Below are positions 1-9,182 of a DNA stretch of 64,000 bases, piece by piece. The stretch's first letter is position 1. Each line of letters opens with the position of its first letter. This DNA is from Methylotenera sp. Lineage in GTDB: Bacteria; Pseudomonadota; Gammaproteobacteria; Burkholderiales; Methylophilaceae. The position numbers were made by a program, and so were the translations under genes. The notes under the pieces are model-generated. The model made no database searches and was not told the origin of the DNA. It was given only the letters and a program-made list of their open reading frames with translations. The stretch is from NCBI GenBank assembly GCA_030652995.1, contig JAUSAG010000008.1:60085-124084 (forward strand), written 5' to 3'.

Positions 1-25
1 AGCAATCAAGGCATGCGAGTGCTAA
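1..25. promoter_or_regulatory. CIRCE operator (HrcA site) upstream of groESL, left end truncated
   Basis: The right half GAGTGCTAA at 17-25 matches the CIRCE consensus (TTAGCACTC, nine bases, GAGTGCTAA) exactly. Nine bases earlier, positions 1-7 read AGCAATC, matching six of the seven left-half bases that fall inside the window; the first two bases of the left half lie outside it. CIRCE is the binding site of the heat-shock repressor HrcA. Its place about 75 bases before groES implies HrcA control of this operon. The promoter itself is not clear in the remaining sequence. Confidence 0.85.
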
Positions 26-99
26 AATGCCGTATTGCCCAAGCAATTTTAATTTTTGATTCACATTTTATAGTAAACCCTAATTATGGAGATAACCGT

Positions 100-387
100 A
101 TGAAAATTCGTCCGTTACACGACCGCGTCATTGTTAAACGCTCAGAAGAAGAACGTACAACTGCATCAGGCATTGTGATTCCAGATTCAGCCACAGAGAA
201 ACCAGACCAAGGTGTTATTCAAGCGATTGGTTCAGGTAAACGTGATGACAGCGGCAAAATCATCGCTTTAGACGTTAAAGTCGGCGATAAAGTGTTGTTC
301 GGTAAATACGCAGGTCAAACTGTAAAAGTGGATGGCGAAGAGTTATTGGTGATGCGCGAAGAAGACATCATGGCAATCGTCGAATAA
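100..387 (+). CDS. groES: Co-chaperonin GroES (Hsp10)
   Basis: GroES caps the GroEL folding chamber as a heptamer in the cytoplasm. The 95-residue product has the family's usual length, opens with [14 protein letters not shown] and carries the mobile-loop segment [14 protein letters not shown] and the C-terminal [12 protein letters not shown]. The ATG at 100 is chosen because GGAGA lies at 88-92 and the protein then matches the family length. The longer reading frame opening at 13 would add 29 unrelated residues and would start inside the CIRCE operator, so it is rejected. groEL follows after an unusually long 166-base gap filled by a palindromic element. Confidence 0.97.
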   Translation: MKIRPLHDRVIVKRSEEERTTASGIVIPDSATEKPDQGVIQAIGSGKRDDSGKIIALDVKVGDKVLFGKYAGQTVKVDGEELLVMREEDIMAIVE

Positions 388-512
388 TTTGGCGGTCTGC
401 GGCGGCGCGTCACTGCGTTGCTCGAAGCAGTTTAAGCTTGCCGTACTTAATGTACCGCCCTCGCTTAAGCCGGTTCAAGCGCATTGTGCCACACCCGCCT
501 CGCCTCACCAAA
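388..512. repeat. Long imperfect palindrome between groES and groEL (GTAC-core family, copy 1)
   Basis: The element begins on the base after the groES stop codon. Its two halves pair imperfectly over about 125 bases: the left end reads TTTGGCGG and the right end CCTCACCAAA, with TTTAAGC and GCTTAAG flanking the middle. The centre is GTACTTAATGTAC at 443-455. A second element with the same centre and length follows groEL. It occupies most of the groES-groEL gap, so it must be transcribed in any groESL messenger and would fold into one long hairpin. It could act as a partial terminator or processing site, or be a mobile repeat; function unknown. Confidence 0.75.
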
Positions 513-538
513 TATATTGAATATAAATTTAAGTTTGA

Positions 539-2196
<1,658 letters not shown>

Positions 2197-2197
<1 letters not shown>

Positions 2198-2323
2198 ATC
2201 TGGCTTTTATTTCATTGGTGATGGGTTGTTGGTTTCATCATTTACTCCCTGCCGTACTTAACGTACTGTCTGCGTCGTAAATAATTTCACCGCCTAGCAT
2301 CACCTTCGAACTGAAACCAGATT
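2197..2323. repeat. Long imperfect palindrome after groEL (GTAC-core family, copy 2)
   Basis: The outer ends are AATCTGG (2197-2203) and CCAGATT (2317-2323), the first starting on the last base of the groEL stop codon. GGTGATG on the left faces CATCACC on the right, and ATTTAC faces GTAAAT. The exact midpoint, 2260, is the middle of GTACTTAACGTAC (2254-2266). Length (127 bases), symmetry and centre match the element between groES and groEL, although the arms have diverged. A standard terminator lies 30 bases further on. Confidence 0.7.
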
Positions 2324-2351
2324 GCAGAGTTGGTCTGACTGCAAGTTAAAT

Positions 2352-2382
2352 AAAAAAGCCTCGCAATTGTGAGGCTTTTTTA
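2352..2382 (+). terminator. Rho-independent terminator of groESL
   Basis: The hairpin is AAAAAGCCTC, a short loop, then GAGGCTTTTTT, giving a ten-pair stem that ends in a T run on the plus strand. It lies about 155 bases after groEL and ends the groESL transcript. The remaining sequence up to fklB at 2645 shows only a weak hairpin near 2530-2556 (AACCTCGC facing GCGGGTT) and no convincing gene. Confidence 0.9.
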
Positions 2383-2644
2383 TGGGTTGTGATAAGGCGG
2401 TCACTAGATAATTTTTTTCAAATGCCTAAGTTTCAATTAGTTAAAATGCATCAAAGCAAAAACTTTACCTTTCAGATCAGTTGCCCACCCTACTCATTCC
2501 AATTGTTTAGCATCTGTATGAAAATATCCCAACCTCGCTTTGGCGGGTTTTGTTTTATCCACCATTCTCCGTCATAATTACGCTTTATGCCGCTTGCATC
2601 ACTCGCATTAAAAGCATCCTCCTCAAACAACGAAAGAACACACA

Positions 2645-3271
2645 ATGGCAATCGAATTAAATACCTTAACCCAACGCTTAAGTTACATTGTTGGTGAAAA
2701 CATGGCGCACCAGCTTAAAAATGACGGATTGGCCTTAGATGCAGACGCAGTTGCACAAGCTGTTATCGATGTCATGGCGGGCAACCCATCACGTTTAACT
2801 GATGCAGAAAAACGCAGCACCGTTGAACAAGTGCAAAAAGAAAGCCAAGAAAAACAAATGGCGGCACAAGCTGAACAGTCTGCTAAAAACCAAGCTGAAG
2901 GCGCAACCTATTTAGCTGAAAACGCTAAAATAGAAGGGGTGATCACCACAGATAGCGGCCTACAATATAAATCATTGGTGGCTGGCAATGGCGAGAAACC
3001 AAGCAAAAGTAACAAAGTAAGAGTGCATTACAGAGGCACGCTGATTGATGGCACTGTGTTTGATAGCTCTTACGACCGCGGTGAGCCTATCGTTTTCCCT
3101 GTCACTGGTGTGATTGCAGGTTGGGTTGAAGGTTTGCAATTAATGCAAGTGGGCAGTAAGTTTGAGTTAACGATTCCATCAAACTTAGCTTATGGCGCAA
3201 ACGGTAGTGGCCCAGCGATTGGCCCAGATGCAACATTGATCTTTGAAGTTGAATTATTGGCTATCGAGTAA
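2645..3271 (+). CDS. fklB: FKBP-type peptidyl-prolyl isomerase (FklB/FKBP22-like)
   Basis: This enzyme catalyses cis-trans isomerisation of prolyl bonds. The 208 residues split into an N-terminal helical dimerisation domain (about 1-90, rich in Q, E, A and K) and a C-terminal FKBP domain (about 98-208) with VRVHYRGTLIDGTVFDSSYDR, the VIAGWVEGLQLM active-site loop and LAYGANGSGPAIGP. There is no signal peptide or lipobox, which points to the cytoplasmic FklB type rather than exported Mip or FkpA. The length matches E. coli FklB. The ribosome site is weak (GAAAGAA before the ATG). It stands alone, well separated from neighbours on both sides. Confidence 0.93.
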   Translation: MAIELNTLTQRLSYIVGENMAHQLKNDGLALDADAVAQAVIDVMAGNPSRLTDAEKRSTVEQVQKESQEKQMAAQAEQSAKNQAEGATYLAENAKIEGVITTDSGLQYKSLVAGNGEKPSKSNKVRVHYRGTLIDGTVFDSSYDRGEPIVFPVTGVIAGWVEGLQLMQVGSKFELTIPSNLAYGANGSGPAIGPDATLIFEVELLAIE

Positions 3272-3332
3272 GTTTGGCACTTATCGGGTGGTATCTAATG
3301 TAAACCACTTATGTAAATCACTTAGCCGTGCA

Positions 3333-3414
3333 GCGTGGGTCACTTGTGGCCCACGCGTTAATAGTACATTTTGTAACTCCCGCGTGGGGTTAAGCCAATA
3401 TTTGGCTTCCCCAC
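3333..3414. other. Two strong hairpins downstream of fklB
   Basis: The stretch from fklB to uvrD holds no plausible protein gene. The first hairpin has arms GCGTGGG (3333-3339) and CCCACGC (3350-3356) with CAC and GTG inside. The second has GTGGGG then AAGCCAA (3384-3398) facing TTGGCTT then CCCCAC (3402-3414). The two also share the cross-complementary cores GCGTGGG and CCCACGC, so alternative pairing is possible. Neither has a good T run. They could be a weak fklB terminator, a structured 3' end or the remnant of a repeat. Confidence 0.5.
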
Positions 3415-3509
3415 AGAATATAGTCGCTTAAAAACAAGCTTCTTATTCTGAGTGACCCCCTTCAAAATAACGGGAGCAAAAGTTAGCTTAACTTTCGCCA
3501 TCAAAGAAT

Positions 3510-3546
3510 AAAAAAAACCCCGACTCAAGGGGATAGAGAGTCGGGG
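3510..3546 (-). terminator. Rho-independent terminator on the minus strand
   Basis: Nine G-C-rich pairs (CCCCGACTC with GAGTCGGGG, at 3518-3526 and 3538-3546) around an 11-base loop are followed, on the minus strand, by eight T residues (the A run at 3510-3517). No T run follows on the plus strand, so it is directional. It ends the candidate small RNA. Confidence 0.85.
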
Positions 3547-3596
3547 CAAAATGCCTTATTGTCTAAGGCTTCCGCTCAGGGAGGAAAGAAGCGGAA
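3510..3596 (-). ncRNA. Candidate small RNA with three hairpins
   Basis: Read on the minus strand, three stem-loops follow each other. The first is TTCCGCT to AGCGGAA (3596-3570) with the pyrimidine loop TCTTTCCTCCCTG. The second is GCCTTA to TAAGGC (3569-3553). The third is CCCCGACTC to GAGTCGGGG, ending in eight T residues (3546-3510). No reading frame of credible length lies upstream on this strand, and both neighbouring genes are on the plus strand, so the terminator needs its own transcript. A weak promoter fits at 3602-3631. The UCCUCCC loop resembles an anti-Shine-Dalgarno sequence, as found in some trans-acting small RNAs. I do not recognise the family. Confidence 0.5.
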
Positions 3597-3601
3597 TGGT
3601 A

Positions 3602-3631
3602 ACTAAAGTTTAATTTAGCTATCATGTTCAA
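3602..3631 (-). promoter_or_regulatory. Possible sigma-70 promoter for the candidate small RNA
   Basis: On the minus strand TTGAAC (3631-3626) and TTTAGT (3607-3602) are separated by 18 bases. Each matches four of six consensus bases. A start about seven bases further on would place the RNA 5' end at the first hairpin. Weak on its own; its position is the main support. Confidence 0.35.
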
Positions 3632-3758
3632 TCAGAGTGTGATGCCTTAGGTTAGTTCTCATTTTTTTGTAACAGTTTGTATCTAACGCTAGTATTCATA
3701 TTGCGCGCTGACACCACATCAAAATTTATTGATATATTGTCATGCTAAAATGCTAGCT

Positions 3759-5990
3759 ATGAACAGCCAAAACTCGACCATCACACAAGACCCGCTATTA
3801 GCTGGCTTAAACAACAAACAGCTTGAGGCCGTCACTTTACCTCAGCAATCCGCACTCATTTTAGCTGGGGCTGGTAGCGGAAAAACGCGCGTACTTACCG
3901 CGCGAATTGCTTGGTTGATTCAAACAGGTCAGGTATCCCCAACTGGTTTATTGGCGGTAACCTTTACCAATAAAGCCGCAAAAGAGATGCTCACCCGCAT
4001 TACGGCGTCACTGCCCATCAACACGCGTGGCATGTGGGTGGGCACGTTTCACGGGCTTTGCAACCGCCTATTACGTGCACACTATCGTGAGGCTGGCTTG
4101 CCTGCGAGCTTTCAAATTTTAGATATTGCAGACCAGCTTTCAGTCATCAAACGCTTGATGAAACTGATGAATGTGGATGATGAAAAATTTCCGCCTAAGC
4201 AAGTACAAAACTTTATCAACGGCTGTAAAGATGAAGGTTTGCGTGCACATGCGGTGGAAGCCTACGACGCACATTCACAAAAAATGCGTGAGATTTTTGA
4301 AGAATACGATAAGCAATGCCAGCGTGATGGCGTAGCTGATTTTGCCGAGCTTTTATTACGTTGCTATGAGCTGCTTGGCCGAGATGCGAACATACGCCAG
4401 CATTACCAAAGCCGCTTTAAATACATATTGGTGGATGAGTTTCAAGATACCAACCAACTACAGTATTTATGGCTGAAATTACTCACCGGGCACGGTGATG
4501 ATACTAAGCATAATTGCATGTTTGCCGTGGGTGATGATGACCAATCTATTTATGGTTTTAGAGGCGCACGCGTGGGCAATATGCGTGATTTTGAAAAAGA
4601 TTTCAACATTAAACACATCGTTAAATTGGAAGAAAATTATCGCTCACACAGCAATATTTTAGATGCTGCTAACGCGATTATTTCGCACAACACTAATCGC
4701 TTAGGTAAAAACTTATGGACGGCTGCAGGTGCCGGCGAGCCGGTGCGTGTGTATGACGCCTATAACGACACTGATGAAGCGCAGTTTATTGTTGATGAAA
4801 TTAAAATGCTACATTGCGAAGGCACATCATTAGGTGACATTGCTTTGCTTTACCGCTCCAATGCACAATCACGCATATTAGAGCACGCCTTATTTTCTGC
4901 CAATTTACCTTACCGCGTTTATGGCGGCTTGCGCTTCTTTGAGCGCGCCGAGATTAAGCATGCGCTGGCATACATGCGCTTGATTGCCAACGCGAATGAT
5001 GACACGGCTTTATTACGCGTGATTAACTTTCCTACGCGCGGCATTGGTGCGCGTAGCTTAGAACAATTGCAGGCAAGCGCGCGTGCGGATAATTGCAGCA
5101 TCTGGCAAGCGGCAATTAATAAAGTAGGCAACGGCAAGCTTGGCGCTAAAGGTATTGAAGGCTTTGTCGCGCTTATCAGACACATGATCGACAACGCTTA
5201 CGGTATTAGCTTGCCCGAGTTGGCAGAGCTTGCCACGACCATGTCTGGCTTAACTTCACATTATGAAAATGACAGAGAAGGTGAAGACCGCATTGAAAAC
5301 TTGAAAGAGTTGGTGACGGCGGCGGTGTCATTCACCAATCAAGATTTTGGTAACCATAACAACGTAGATGGCGAAACAGAACAAGATTTACTCACCCAGT
5401 TTTTAAGCCATGCAAGCCTGGAAGCGGGCGAACACCAAGCGGATGTTGGGCGTGAAGCCTTGCAACTGATGACAGTGCATGCATCCAAAGGTTTGGAATT
5501 TAAAGCAGTCTTTATTAGCGGCCTGGAAGAAGGCTTATGCCCGCATGAGCAAAGTATGTATGAAAATAGCGGCCTGGAAGAAGAGCGCCGCTTGGTGTAT
5601 GTTGCTGTTACACGTGCGCGGCAACGTTTGTATTTAAGCCATGCGCAAAGCCGCATGCTACACGGCAAAGTGCGCTATGGCATTCCATCACGCTTTTTAG
5701 ATGAAATTCCTGAGGCACTATTAAAGCGTTTAAACGCCAAACCAGTTAAAAGGTCTGGCAGCGCGCGCGATTATAGCGAACTGCCAGCCATGATGAGTAA
5801 ACACAAAAATAGCGAACAAAAAAGCGCAATGCCGTGGAAAATAGGCCAACAAGTGGCGCACGCCAAATTTGGCAACGGCGTGGTAGTGAGCTACGAAGGT
5901 AACGCTAGTGACATGCGCATACAGGTGAATTTTGGGCGTGAAGGTTTAAAGTGGCTGGCGTTGGAGTTTGCCAAACTTAATCCAATTTAA
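3759..5990 (+). CDS. uvrD: DNA helicase II, UvrD/Rep superfamily 1
   Basis: UvrD is the 3'-5' helicase of nucleotide-excision and mismatch repair. All SF1A motifs are visible: Walker A LAGAGSGKT, GTFHGLCNRLLR, Walker B VDEFQDTN, GDDDQSIYGFRGA, LEENYRS, HASKGLEF and VAVTRAR. The C-terminal 50 residues (KIGQQVAHAKFGNGVVVSYEG) match the UvrD/PcrA tail rather than Rep. The frame opens with a TTG at 3729 and has ATGs at 3750 and 3759, none with a clear ribosome site. The ATG before NSQNST is used here, giving 743 residues, close to the E. coli length. It converges on the BPSS1780 gene with a 19-base gap. Confidence 0.93.
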   Translation: MNSQNSTITQDPLLAGLNNKQLEAVTLPQQSALILAGAGSGKTRVLTARIAWLIQTGQVSPTGLLAVTFTNKAAKEMLTRITASLPINTRGMWVGTFHGLCNRLLRAHYREAGLPASFQILDIADQLSVIKRLMKLMNVDDEKFPPKQVQNFINGCKDEGLRAHAVEAYDAHSQKMREIFEEYDKQCQRDGVADFAELLLRCYELLGRDANIRQHYQSRFKYILVDEFQDTNQLQYLWLKLLTGHGDDTKHNCMFAVGDDDQSIYGFRGARVGNMRDFEKDFNIKHIVKLEENYRSHSNILDAANAIISHNTNRLGKNLWTAAGAGEPVRVYDAYNDTDEAQFIVDEIKMLHCEGTSLGDIALLYRSNAQSRILEHALFSANLPYRVYGGLRFFERAEIKHALAYMRLIANANDDTALLRVINFPTRGIGARSLEQLQASARADNCSIWQAAINKVGNGKLGAKGIEGFVALIRHMIDNAYGISLPELAELATTMSGLTSHYENDREGEDRIENLKELVTAAVSFTNQDFGNHNNVDGETEQDLLTQFLSHASLEAGEHQADVGREALQLMTVHASKGLEFKAVFISGLEEGLCPHEQSMYENSGLEEERRLVYVAVTRARQRLYLSHAQSRMLHGKVRYGIPSRFLDEIPEALLKRLNAKPVKRSGSARDYSELPAMMSKHKNSEQKSAMPWKIGQQVAHAKFGNGVVVSYEGNASDMRIQVNFGREGLKWLALEFAKLNPI

Positions 5991-6009
5991 GCTTAATTAT
6001 TGCCCAACG

Positions 6010-6753
6010 CTAATTTGAATCGTTGGAATTTTCAATGCTAAAAATATCGACATAGCTGGTATATAGGCTCGTCATCATCAATGGCACTACCAGCACCAAA
6101 CCTAAGCCAAACGGAATAATCGCTAAAATGAGCAACACCATAAAAATCAAGCCGTAAAGTAAGAAAGGCAGCACGTTGGTTAAACAAGCCACAAAGCTTA
6201 GCTTCATGGCATCTACCGCCCCCAAGCCGTGCAGCCCTACCAATATCGGTGCAAACCAGTAAGCCATCAAAATCGGCATGATAAAAAGCATGGCAATCAA
6301 TATCGGTAGCAACATAGCATCTGCTTGCTCCGAGCTTAAATCCTTACCTTGCACCAGTAGCTCAATGGTTTGTTTATCCAGCGCTAACACCACAAGCACC
6401 GCAACAACCAGCAAACCCACCATATAAATGCCACCCACGGCAATCAACTGTGCAGTGTTCTTTTTAAACCCTTCAAACAAGTGATTGATTTCTAAATCTT
6501 GATTGCGTGTAAGCGCCTTGCAACCCCACATCATGCCAGCCGCAAATACAGGGGCTAACAGCGTACTCACCACAGACCCTACCCCTGGCAGTAAAGATAG
6601 AGGAATCATAATTGCCAAGTAAATCACTAATAAAATAATCCACATCGCGGGGTTGGCTTTAAATAAATAAAAGCCACTTACAATCCAAGCCCAGGCATTG
6701 GCTACCGGCACCTGCTTAAGCGTTAAGGCTTGGTTTTGCGGGTTTTCTGCCAT
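6010..6753 (-). CDS. BPSS1780-family integral membrane protein
   Basis: This 247-residue hydrophobic protein has about five or six membrane segments, for example AMWIILLVIYLAIMIPLSLL, GIYMVGLLVVAVLVVLAL and the last two near LLYGLIFMVLLILAIIPFG and GLGLVLVVPLMMTSLY. A conserved opening (VPVANAWAWIVSGFYLFKANP) and the GAVDAMKLSF segment fit the family named after BPSS1780, widespread in betaproteobacteria and of unknown role. It lies downstream of thrB on the same strand with a 58-base gap, the usual betaproteobacterial order. No catalytic motif is visible. Confidence 0.75.
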   Translation of the reverse strand: MAENPQNQALTLKQVPVANAWAWIVSGFYLFKANPAMWIILLVIYLAIMIPLSLLPGVGSVVSTLLAPVFAAGMMWGCKALTRNQDLEINHLFEGFKKNTAQLIAVGGIYMVGLLVVAVLVVLALDKQTIELLVQGKDLSSEQADAMLLPILIAMLFIMPILMAYWFAPILVGLHGLGAVDAMKLSFVACLTNVLPFLLYGLIFMVLLILAIIPFGLGLVLVVPLMMTSLYTSYVDIFSIENSNDSN

Positions 6754-6811
6754 GATAATTTAATCTTTCACAATTTAACTGCGCGTATTGCTGTATTTGT
6801 GGACGCCAATA

Positions 6812-7744
6812 TTAGCGTAATTTAGTACGTAATTTAAGTATGTTTTTAAAATGATCAGGGTCTTTTGCATGGGTTAACTCACCTGCCTGCGGGTAAATTT
6901 GATCATATAAACGAGACAGCCAAAAGCGCAAGGCGGCAATACATAACAAGCTATGCCAAGCCGATTGTTCCGCTGGCGTAAACGGCCTTACTGACTGGTA
7001 AGCCTGTAGCATCGCGTTTAATCTTGGCTCATCCAAGCTCCCATCAACCTGTACGCACCAGTCGTTGACGGCAATCGCCAAGTCGTATGCCAACGCATCA
7101 TTACACGCGTAGTAAAAGTCGATTAAGCCACCAATTTTATCATTATCAAACAATACATTATCGCGGAACAAGTCTGCGTGGATGACACCATGTGGCAATT
7201 GTGCAGCATCAAATGTGGCTTGAAACGCTAGTGTATTGGCTAACAACTGCTGATCATCCGCTGGTAAATGTGCGATTATTTTTTGCGCCGTTTGGAAACG
7301 CCACTTGGCATCACGCGGGTTTCGATGATTTTCTTGCGCTACAAATGACTGCCCTGCAATATGCATTTTTGCCAGCACTGCGCCCACTTCTGCACAATGC
7401 GAAACGCTTGGTGCGCTGACATCCTGCCCTTTTAGGCAACTAATCAATACCGCAGGCTTACCATTAAGCATGTGCAAACTGGTACCAGATTGACTGCAAA
7501 TGGGCTTGGGGCAAGGTACATTATGCGTGGCAAGATGACTCATTAGATCAATGAAATAAGGCAACTCTTCAATTGTATTATGCTCAAACAGTGTGAGTAC
7601 ATACTTATCTTGTGTGGTGGTCACAAAATAATTGGTATTAGTAATGCCTGAAGAAATACCTTTTAATTCAACAAGCTCGCCGATTGCGTAATCTTGAAGC
7701 CACTCTTGTAATTGTTGAATACTAACGGAGGTAAATACAGACAT
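6812..7744 (-). CDS. thrB: Homoserine kinase, aminoglycoside-phosphotransferase fold
   Basis: ThrB phosphorylates homoserine to O-phosphohomoserine in threonine synthesis. At 310 residues this is the Pseudomonas/betaproteobacterial type with the APH kinase fold, not the GHMP-fold enzyme of E. coli. Supporting stretches are GISSGITNTNYFV near the start (nucleotide loop), the catalytic loop GVIHADLFRDNVLF near residue 188 and IGGLIDFYYACND (metal-binding Asp). It is followed by the BPSS1780 gene and preceded by the DUF2782 gene. Confidence 0.93.
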   Translation of the reverse strand: MSVFTSVSIQQLQEWLQDYAIGELVELKGISSGITNTNYFVTTTQDKYVLTLFEHNTIEELPYFIDLMSHLATHNVPCPKPICSQSGTSLHMLNGKPAVLISCLKGQDVSAPSVSHCAEVGAVLAKMHIAGQSFVAQENHRNPRDAKWRFQTAQKIIAHLPADDQQLLANTLAFQATFDAAQLPHGVIHADLFRDNVLFDNDKIGGLIDFYYACNDALAYDLAIAVNDWCVQVDGSLDEPRLNAMLQAYQSVRPFTPAEQSAWHSLLCIAALRFWLSRLYDQIYPQAGELTHAKDPDHFKNILKLRTKLR

Positions 7745-7845
7745 AGATTGGGGTTAAGTAATTAGTAAAAATAAATCAATTGAAATAACAAAACATAACA
7801 AACAAATAGAGGGTTGCCCCTCTTTATTGGTATGCAATCGTTATT

Positions 7846-8217
7846 CTAAAACCTAAAAATTGTCCATTTAGGAATGCTCATAGGTGGCGTTGGTCCGGTA
7901 TTGACCCAGCTACCGTCTTGGTCTTCTTTGTGCAGATAATAAGGTACGCCATGCGCAGGGGTGATTTTCATCATATAAAGCTGGCCATTGATGCGGTATT
8001 CTTCAATGGTTTCACCTTGTTTTTTAATAATGGTCACTTGTGGTTCATCAGGGTTATCGTCAGCACTGATGATGGGTGGAGGAATTTCCTCTAACGGTTG
8101 TAAATCAACGGGTGATATTTTTTTATCTTGCGCTTGCGCCAACAAGGGCAACAGTAGCAACGCCATCAATAGTGCGCCTGTACGCTTCCAACTTTTGTTT
8201 TGACCATGATTTTGCAT
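7846..8217 (-). CDS. DUF2782 periplasmic protein
   Basis: The 123-residue product has a signal peptide: basic MQNHGQNKSWKRT, hydrophobic GALLMALLLLPLLAQAQ, cleavage after AQA. Next comes a proline-rich stretch and a short domain with VTIIKKQGETIEEYRINGQLYMMKITPAHGVPYYL, the DUF2782 signature. The family has no known function and is usually found beside polA and thrB in betaproteobacteria, as here. Probably exported to the periplasm. Confidence 0.8.
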   Translation of the reverse strand: MQNHGQNKSWKRTGALLMALLLLPLLAQAQDKKISPVDLQPLEEIPPPIISADDNPDEPQVTIIKKQGETIEEYRINGQLYMMKITPAHGVPYYLHKEDQDGSWVNTGPTPPMSIPKWTIFRF

Positions 8218-8295
8218 ACGCCTGACACCCGCCTTTATTAGTAAATCCTAGTAACGATTTATTTTATCAAATTACACGCCATATAATGCTATTCA

Positions 8296-9024
8296 TTACA
8301 AATAAAGCTGAACTTGTTCTTCTTCTGGCGACAACTTAAAGCCACGTGTTTCATAATGTTTGAATATTGCCTCTACAATCTGCGCAGGATCATCGATTAC
8401 TTGTATCAAATCCAAATCCTCCACCGAAATCATTTGCTCATCCACCAACGTTGTTTTAACCCAGTCCAGCAAGCCGCGCCAAAATGATTCGCACACCAAG
8501 ATGATCGGCATTTTAAGAGTTTTACCGGTCTGTATCAGCGTAATCGCCTCCATTACTTCATCCAGCGTACCAAAGCCGCCTGGCATCACCACATAAGCGC
8601 TAGCATACTTAACAAACATCACTTTTCGCATAAAAAAGTGTTTGAAATTCTGGCTGACATCCTGATACGGATTGCGTGTTTGTTCGTGCGGCAGCTCAAT
8701 GTTAAGGCCAATACTCGGTGATCGTCCTGGAAAGGCACCTTTGTTAGCCGCCTCCATGATGCCAGGCCCTCCGCCTGAAATCACACTAAAGCCAGCATCG
8801 CTCAGTAAACGCGCAACTTCTTCTGTCAATTTATAGTAAGGATGATCTACCGGAGTACGCGCACTGCCAAAAATAGTCACCGCTGGGGTAATTTCTTTAA
8901 GGCGCTCCGTGGCATCCACAAATTCTGCCATAATCTCGAATGCATGCCATGACTCATGCCCCGTTTGATGTTGCGCGTGCATATCAGGATTAGTGGTTTT
9001 TGGCACTTTTTTTGAAATAGACAT
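8296..9024 (-). CDS. LOG-family protein (TIGR00730 Rossmann fold)
   Basis: The 242-residue protein belongs to the LOG / lysine-decarboxylase-like family, whose characterised members are cytokinin-activating or nucleotide 5'-monophosphate phosphoribohydrolases. The motifs seen are VTIFGSART, SVISGGGPGIMEAANKGA (about residues 80-97) and the diagnostic PGGFGTLDEVME (about 150-161). The true bacterial substrate cannot be read from sequence; nucleotide hydrolysis is an inference from the family. It is divergent from polA, with about 158 bases shared between them for promoters. Confidence 0.85.
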   Translation of the reverse strand: MSISKKVPKTTNPDMHAQHQTGHESWHAFEIMAEFVDATERLKEITPAVTIFGSARTPVDHPYYKLTEEVARLLSDAGFSVISGGGPGIMEAANKGAFPGRSPSIGLNIELPHEQTRNPYQDVSQNFKHFFMRKVMFVKYASAYVVMPGGFGTLDEVMEAITLIQTGKTLKMPIILVCESFWRGLLDWVKTTLVDEQMISVEDLDLIQVIDDPAQIVEAIFKHYETRGFKLSPEEEQVQLYL

Positions 9025-9182
9025 AATCTCGCTTTCTTTATCTCTTTATTTTAAACTAAAAATTCAAAGGATTAAGCGAGGTTAGACACAAAACATTTTT
9101 TAGTCGCGCCACATATGTTTTATGATGCGAGTAGCTTATAAATGTTGGCAACAACGTATCGCGACAACCTTTGGATTTTTAT

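Noticed and set aside
13..99. N-terminal extension of groES from the start codon at 13
   Set aside because: It starts inside the CIRCE operator, adds 29 unrelated residues, and the ATG at 100 has a good ribosome site.
2389..2577. 62-residue plus-strand frame between groEL and fklB
   Set aside because: Composition is unlike a protein, there is no ribosome site, and it follows directly after a terminator.
3358..3549. 63-residue minus-strand frame after fklB
   Set aside because: It would begin inside a strong terminator hairpin; the small-RNA interpretation fits better.
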